Origin: Phenylobacterium sp.
Lineage (GTDB): Bacteria > Pseudomonadota > Alphaproteobacteria > Caulobacterales > Caulobacteraceae
NCBI RefSeq assembly: GCF_030697925.1
Contig: NZ_JAUYOJ010000233.1
Location: 1-53,018 of the forward strand
DNA length: 53,018 bases
Reading direction: 5' to 3'
Below the pieces are notes generated by a model, which ran no database searches, was not told where the DNA came from, and worked only from the letters and a program-made list of their open reading frames with translations. A program made the position numbers and the translations under genes. Below, piece after piece: positions 45,959 through 53,018 of this stretch (its first letter is position 1; each line of letters opens with the position of its first letter).

Positions 45959-47212
45959 TTAATTTCCGGTTACGTCGCCTGGATTCACCACCTCCTGCGG
46001 CGACAGGAGCACGGCCACGACCATGTCCGCCGTGACGTTGAACAACGTCTTGAACATGTCTGGAATGGAATCGATGGCGATCAGCAGGGCCAGACCCTCC
46101 AGCGGCAGGCCGAGCGCCGAATAGAGCGGCGCCTGCAGCATCAGGCCGGCGGAAGGCACGCCAGGCGTAGTCGCGCCGATCAGGATGCCCGCCCCGGCGC
46201 TGGCGAGGATGGCGAAAGGGGTGAGCTCCAGGCCGTAGAGTCGGCTCACGAACGCGACGCCCAGGATGGTGGCGATGGCGTGCTGCAGCTTGAAGGTCGA
46301 GACCGCTACTGGCAGCACCAGGTCGGCGACCTCGGGCCGTAGGCGCAGGTCGTCATGTCCGGCCTTGATCAGGGCCGGCAGGCTGGCGAGCGAGGATCGG
46401 GAGCTCAAGCCCACAGCCTGGACCGGCAGCATGGCCATGGCGAACCTGCGCCAGCCGACCCGTCCGCCGAAGACGGCCAACGGATAGAGAAACAGGGTCC
46501 CCAATAGGTAGAGCCCGATGGAGACGGCCAGAAAATAGCCCACCGCCCCTGCCCCGGCCGCGCCGAGGTTAACGCCGAGGGCGAAGCTCAGGGCCAGCAC
46601 CCCGATCGGCGCCAGGGCGACCACCCAGCGGACCAGGATGATCATCACCTCGGCCACGGCGCGGAAAGCCTCGACGATCTTAGTGCGGGTCGCGTGCGCG
46701 GCGTTGGCGGCGGCGAGCGCGAAGGCCACCGTGAACACCAGCAGCGGCAGCAAGGCGCCGTCGGCCGCGGCCTTGAACGCGTTGGCCGGCACCAGCGAGA
46801 CCAGCCACTCTGACGCGGTGACGGGCGCGGCCGGCGGAGGCTGGGCGGCTTGAGCCATCAGGGCGCTCGTGGCGGCCGGATCCAGGCGCACGGCGCTCAT
46901 CAGGGCCGGGCTGACCGCGAAACTGGCCAGGGTGAAGGCTGCGAGCAACCCCAGGAACAGCAGGACCATCCGCAGGCTGAGCGCGCCCGTCTGCTTCAGG
47001 TCGCCCGCTCCGGCAATGGCGACCACCAGCAGGGGGACGATCAGGGGAATGACCGTCATGCGCAGGGCGTTGACCCAGAGCTGGCCGATCGGCGCCGCGA
47101 TCTCCTGCGCGCGCTCGCCCCAGGACGCGCCGTGACCCAGGATGCCCAGGGTCAGGCCGAGCGCCAGAGCGGCGATCACCCACGCCGCCGATGATGTCGC
47201 AGGCCGCTTCAT
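45959..47212 (-). CDS. dicarboxylate/amino acid:cation symporter (DAACS)
   Basis: Sodium/proton-dicarboxylate symporter family, 417 aa with about eight membrane helices and two re-entrant loops. Family signs are LGLTLGILGHGASWGERA near the start, NALRMTVIPLIVPLLVVAIAG (HP/TM region), the serine-rich GLSSRSSLASLPALI loop and GATTPGVPSAGLML near HP2. Likely substrates are C4-dicarboxylates or acidic amino acids; which one is not determinable. It lies 46 bp upstream of ftsB, probably a separate unit. Confidence 0.9.
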   Translation of the reverse strand: MKRPATSSAAWVIAALALGLTLGILGHGASWGERAQEIAAPIGQLWVNALRMTVIPLIVPLLVVAIAGAGDLKQTGALSLRMVLLFLGLLAAFTLASFAVSPALMSAVRLDPAATSALMAQAAQPPPAAPVTASEWLVSLVPANAFKAAADGALLPLLVFTVAFALAAANAAHATRTKIVEAFRAVAEVMIILVRWVVALAPIGVLALSFALGVNLGAAGAGAVGYFLAVSIGLYLLGTLFLYPLAVFGGRVGWRRFAMAMLPVQAVGLSSRSSLASLPALIKAGHDDLRLRPEVADLVLPVAVSTFKLQHAIATILGVAFVSRLYGLELTPFAILASAGAGILIGATTPGVPSAGLMLQAPLYSALGLPLEGLALLIAIDSIPDMFKTLFNVTADMVVAVLLSPQEVVNPGDVTGN

Positions 47213-47280
47213 CGCCCCCCCAGGATCCCAGTTGCGGGAGCCTACAGGCGCTCGGCGCAGATTCGAAACCCGGCGTCTGC

Positions 47281-49542
<2,262 letters not shown>

Positions 49543-49573
49543 CTTGAACCGGCCCGCTCCGACTGATGCGCCT

Positions 49574-50350
49574 ATGCTGCTCATCGAAAAGACCGCCGAC
49601 GGCGTCGCCGTCGTGACCCTGAACCGGCCCGAGGCCATGAACGCGCTGTCCAAGGCGCTGCGCGCGGAACTGCACAAGGCGCTGCAGGCCCTGGAGGCCG
49701 ATCCCGAGGTGCGGGTCATCGTCCTGACCGGCGCCGGCGAGCGGGCCTTCACCGCGGGCCTGGATCTCAAGGAGCTGGGCGGCGATCCGGACGGCCTGCG
49801 GGCCGCAAACGCGGTCGAGCCCTCAGAGAACCCAGCCTGGGCGGTGATCGCCTGCAAGAAGCCGGTGATCGGGGCGATCAACGGCGTGGCGATCACCGGC
49901 GGGTTCGAACTGGCCCTGGCTTGCGACGTGCTGATCTGTTCGACCAACGCCCGGTTCGCCGACACCCACGCGCGGGTGGGCATCACACCGGGCTGGGGCC
50001 TTTCGCAGAAGCTCTCGCGCACGATCGGGCCCTATCGCGCCAAGGAGCTGTCGCTCAGCGGCAACTTCCTCGACGCCAAGACGGCCTATGAGTGGGGCCT
50101 GGCGAACCGCGTTGTGGAGCCCGCCGAGTTGATGCCCGCGGCGCTGAAGCTGGCGGCCGAGATGGCCACCATCGAGGCCGACATGCTGGTCACCTACAAG
50201 GCGATGATCGACGACGGGTACGAGCTGTCCCTGCGCCGCGGCCTGGAGCTGGAGCACGCCCGCTCCACGGTCCACAACCGGCACGTGACCCCCGAGATGG
50301 TCGAGGCTCGGCGCGCCGGAATCCAGGCCCGCGGTCGCGGCCAGGGCTGA
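49574..50350 (+). CDS. enoyl-CoA hydratase/isomerase family protein
   Basis: Crotonase-fold protein, 258 residues from ATG 49574. Family motifs: VVTLNRPEAMNALSKALRAEL near the start, AFTAGLDLKELGGD (oxyanion region), then IGAINGVAITGGFELALACDVLICS with RFADTHARVGITPGWGLSQKL. One acid (Glu) equivalent to the hydratase catalytic residue may be in GGFELAL, but the second is unclear, so hydratase, isomerase or hydrolase activities are possible. The frame back to 49298 is antisense-like and is not used. Confidence 0.92.
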   Translation: MLLIEKTADGVAVVTLNRPEAMNALSKALRAELHKALQALEADPEVRVIVLTGAGERAFTAGLDLKELGGDPDGLRAANAVEPSENPAWAVIACKKPVIGAINGVAITGGFELALACDVLICSTNARFADTHARVGITPGWGLSQKLSRTIGPYRAKELSLSGNFLDAKTAYEWGLANRVVEPAELMPAALKLAAEMATIEADMLVTYKAMIDDGYELSLRRGLELEHARSTVHNRHVTPEMVEARRAGIQARGRGQG

Positions 50351-50359
50351 GCCCAAAGC

Positions 50360-50393
50360 AAAACCGCCCCGCAGGCCAAGCCTGGGGGCGGTT
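50360..50393 (-). terminator. intrinsic terminator of rpmF
   Basis: On the reverse strand a stem of AACCGCCCC with CAGGC/GCCTG continues to a TTG loop, and pairs back to GGGGCGGTT with one bulge (14 bp total). A T-rich TTTTGCTTT follows. Located 43 bp after the rpmF stop (reverse strand), immediately past the end of the convergent enoyl-CoA hydratase gene. Confidence 0.85.
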
Positions 50394-50435
50394 GGATTGC
50401 CTGGCGCGGCCGAAGCGGCGCGCCAGTCGGGAAGA

Positions 50436-50618
50436 CTAGTCTTCCCTCGGCGTGATGACCTGACGGCCCTTGTACATGCCGGTCTTCAGATCGATGTGGT
50501 GCGGACGCTTCAGTTCGCCGGTTTCCTTGTCTTCGACGAAGGAGTTGGCGCCCAGGGCGTGGTGCGAGCGCCGCATGTTGCGCCGCGACGGGGATACTTT
50601 GCGTTTCGGAACGGCCAT
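50436..50618 (-). CDS. rpmF: 50S ribosomal protein L32
   Basis: 60-residue basic ribosomal protein bL32: [20 protein letters not shown] at the N-terminus then [20 protein letters not shown]. The zinc Cys motif (CxxC..CxxC) of some L32 forms is absent, as in the C-minus type common in alphaproteobacteria. The ATG at 50618 has GGAG-like bases upstream (GATCCTCCC in reverse complement reads GGGAGGATC). A strong terminator follows on its strand. Confidence 0.97.
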   Translation of the reverse strand: MAVPKRKVSPSRRNMRRSHHALGANSFVEDKETGELKRPHHIDLKTGMYKGRQVITPRED

Positions 50619-50748
50619 GGGAGGATCTCGCAGGCGTGGAAAATAGAGACGGCGGCCGAACGACCGGCCGCCGACGTGAGCGCGGGTGTATGCCCCAAAC
50701 CCTGACTCGTTTCAAGCGTCTCGCGACACCGTTCGAAATCGGGGCCGC

Positions 50749-52395
<1,647 letters not shown>

Positions 52396-52496
52396 TCAGG
52401 TTAGCTCTGATTCGGAGACGGCGCCCCGTGGTGATTCGCATTGAGCTGTGGATCGCACCGCTCGGGCCTGCGGCATGTTAGCCAATACATGGCTCG

Positions 52497-52516
52497 AGGG
52501 CCGCTTTCGCGGCCCT
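52497..52516. other. GC hairpin between pyrG and secG
   Basis: AGGGCCGC-TTTC-GCGGCCCT forms a perfect 8-bp stem. No T-run follows on the reverse strand, so it would be a weak terminator for secG at most. The other bases of the 154-bp gap show no gene. Confidence 0.35.
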
Positions 52517-52543
52517 TGGGATGGTTTCACGATCACGCTGAAC

Positions 52544-52978
52544 TCAGGGGTTGGACGGCGGGGGCGCAGCCGGCTGCGACTCTTCGCCGGCGAAGGGATT
52601 GCGGACCGTCGGCGTCGGCGCGGTCAGCGGCGCAGGCGCGTCGCTGGATTGGGTCGGCGCGGACGGGGCCGGGGCGGCCGCCGGCGGCTGGTTGAGGCTG
52701 TTGGGGTTGATGGCGTCGATCTTCAGGCGGTCGACCACCGAGGAGGCGCCGCGTTCGCGGCCCGCCATCAGGGTCAGGACCAGGCTGAGCACGAAGAAGA
52801 TGCTGCCCAGAATCCAGGTGATGCGGGTGAGCAGGTCGCCGGCGCCGCGCGCGCTCATGAACCCGGTGGGTCCGCCCCCCATGCCGAGCGCGCCGCCTTC
52901 GGAGCGCTGCAGCAGCACCACGCCGATGAGCGAGATGCAGACGATGATGTGGATGGTGAGCAGAATGCCGAGCAGCAT
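52544..52978 (-). CDS. secG: preprotein translocase subunit SecG
   Basis: 144-residue SecG of the SecYEG channel. Two membrane helices: residues 1-24 (LLGILLTIHIIVCISLIGVV) and about 52-70 (RITWILGSIFFVLSLVLTL), linked by LLQRSEGGALGMGGGPTGFMSARG. A long Ala/Pro/Ser-rich cytosolic tail (about 95-144) is typical of alphaproteobacterial SecG. tpiA often precedes it in relatives but would lie outside this window. Confidence 0.95.
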   Translation of the reverse strand: MLLGILLTIHIIVCISLIGVVLLQRSEGGALGMGGGPTGFMSARGAGDLLTRITWILGSIFFVLSLVLTLMAGRERGASSVVDRLKIDAINPNSLNQPPAAAPAPSAPTQSSDAPAPLTAPTPTVRNPFAGEESQPAAPPPSNP

Positions 52979-53018
52979 GACGTGGTCCGATGCGTTCGGG
53001 CGGTCGCCCGCGCCGAAA

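Overview
This window is GC-rich chromosomal DNA from an alphaproteobacterium. Gene content and order suggest Caulobacteraceae, most plausibly Phenylobacterium or a close relative of Caulobacter. The pointers are: dusB-ntrB-ntrC and ntrY-ntrX-dat-hfq-hflX; secG-pyrG near eno and ftsB; a pdhA/pdhB/pdhC/lpd operon whose E1-beta carries its own lipoyl domain; a fused ispDF; and a TonB-dependent receptor with a TetR regulator. The species call is inference. I saw no rRNA, tRNA, CRISPR array, insertion sequence or prophage.

Layout. 1-3.9 kb: tightly packed forward operon tmk-holB-tatD-MBL hydrolase-formyltransferase. 3.9-9.1 kb: flavin monooxygenase, MFS transporter, a TetR-fabA pair with a near-perfect palindrome upstream, and two acetyltransferases. 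9.1-15.2 kb: accessory, apparently catabolic locus with a TonB-dependent receptor, a divergent tandem (double) TetR, an esterase/beta-lactamase-fold hydrolase, a luciferase-like oxidoreductase and a one-repeat YegP-like protein. 15.3-18.1 kb: secreted hypothetical, sugar/cation-type MFS, mazG. 18.1-30.8 kb: mostly reverse-strand nitrogen/RNA cluster hflX-hfq-dat-ntrX-ntrY, an amidohydrolase, the forward gene aroG with its leader, then ntrC-ntrB-dusB. 30.9-39.5 kb: ispDF, a membrane-fused spermidine-synthase-like protein, cinA, coq10/ratA-like, lipA, an alpha/beta-hydrolase lipoprotein, an acyl-CoA/ACP synthetase and doxX. 39.5-45.5 kb: pyruvate dehydrogenase operon with two GFA-family genes between pdhB and pdhC. 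45.6-53.0 kb: ftsB, a dicarboxylate symporter, eno, a serine hydrolase, an enoyl-CoA hydratase, rpmF, pyrG, secG.

The most interesting item is the region before aroG (DAHP synthase). A 32-codon leader ORF (25652-25750) has six aromatic codons in eight (Tyr, Phe, Trp, Tyr, Phe, Tyr). It is followed by a 10-bp-stem intrinsic terminator, and a segment inside the leader can pair with the terminator's 5' arm. This looks like a translation-coupled attenuator sensing all three aromatic amino acids, on a transcript that may start almost at the leader AUG.

Other points of note: REP-like palindromes translated in frame as the E2 interdomain linker; a nested palindromic repeat with compensatory changes after aroG; NtrC and NtrX that both lack the GAFTGA loop; duplicated operator-like motifs in the TonB-receptor/double-TetR intergenic region; an alpha/beta-hydrolase lipoprotein lacking its nucleophile; and three convergent gene pairs whose stop codons share one CTAG.
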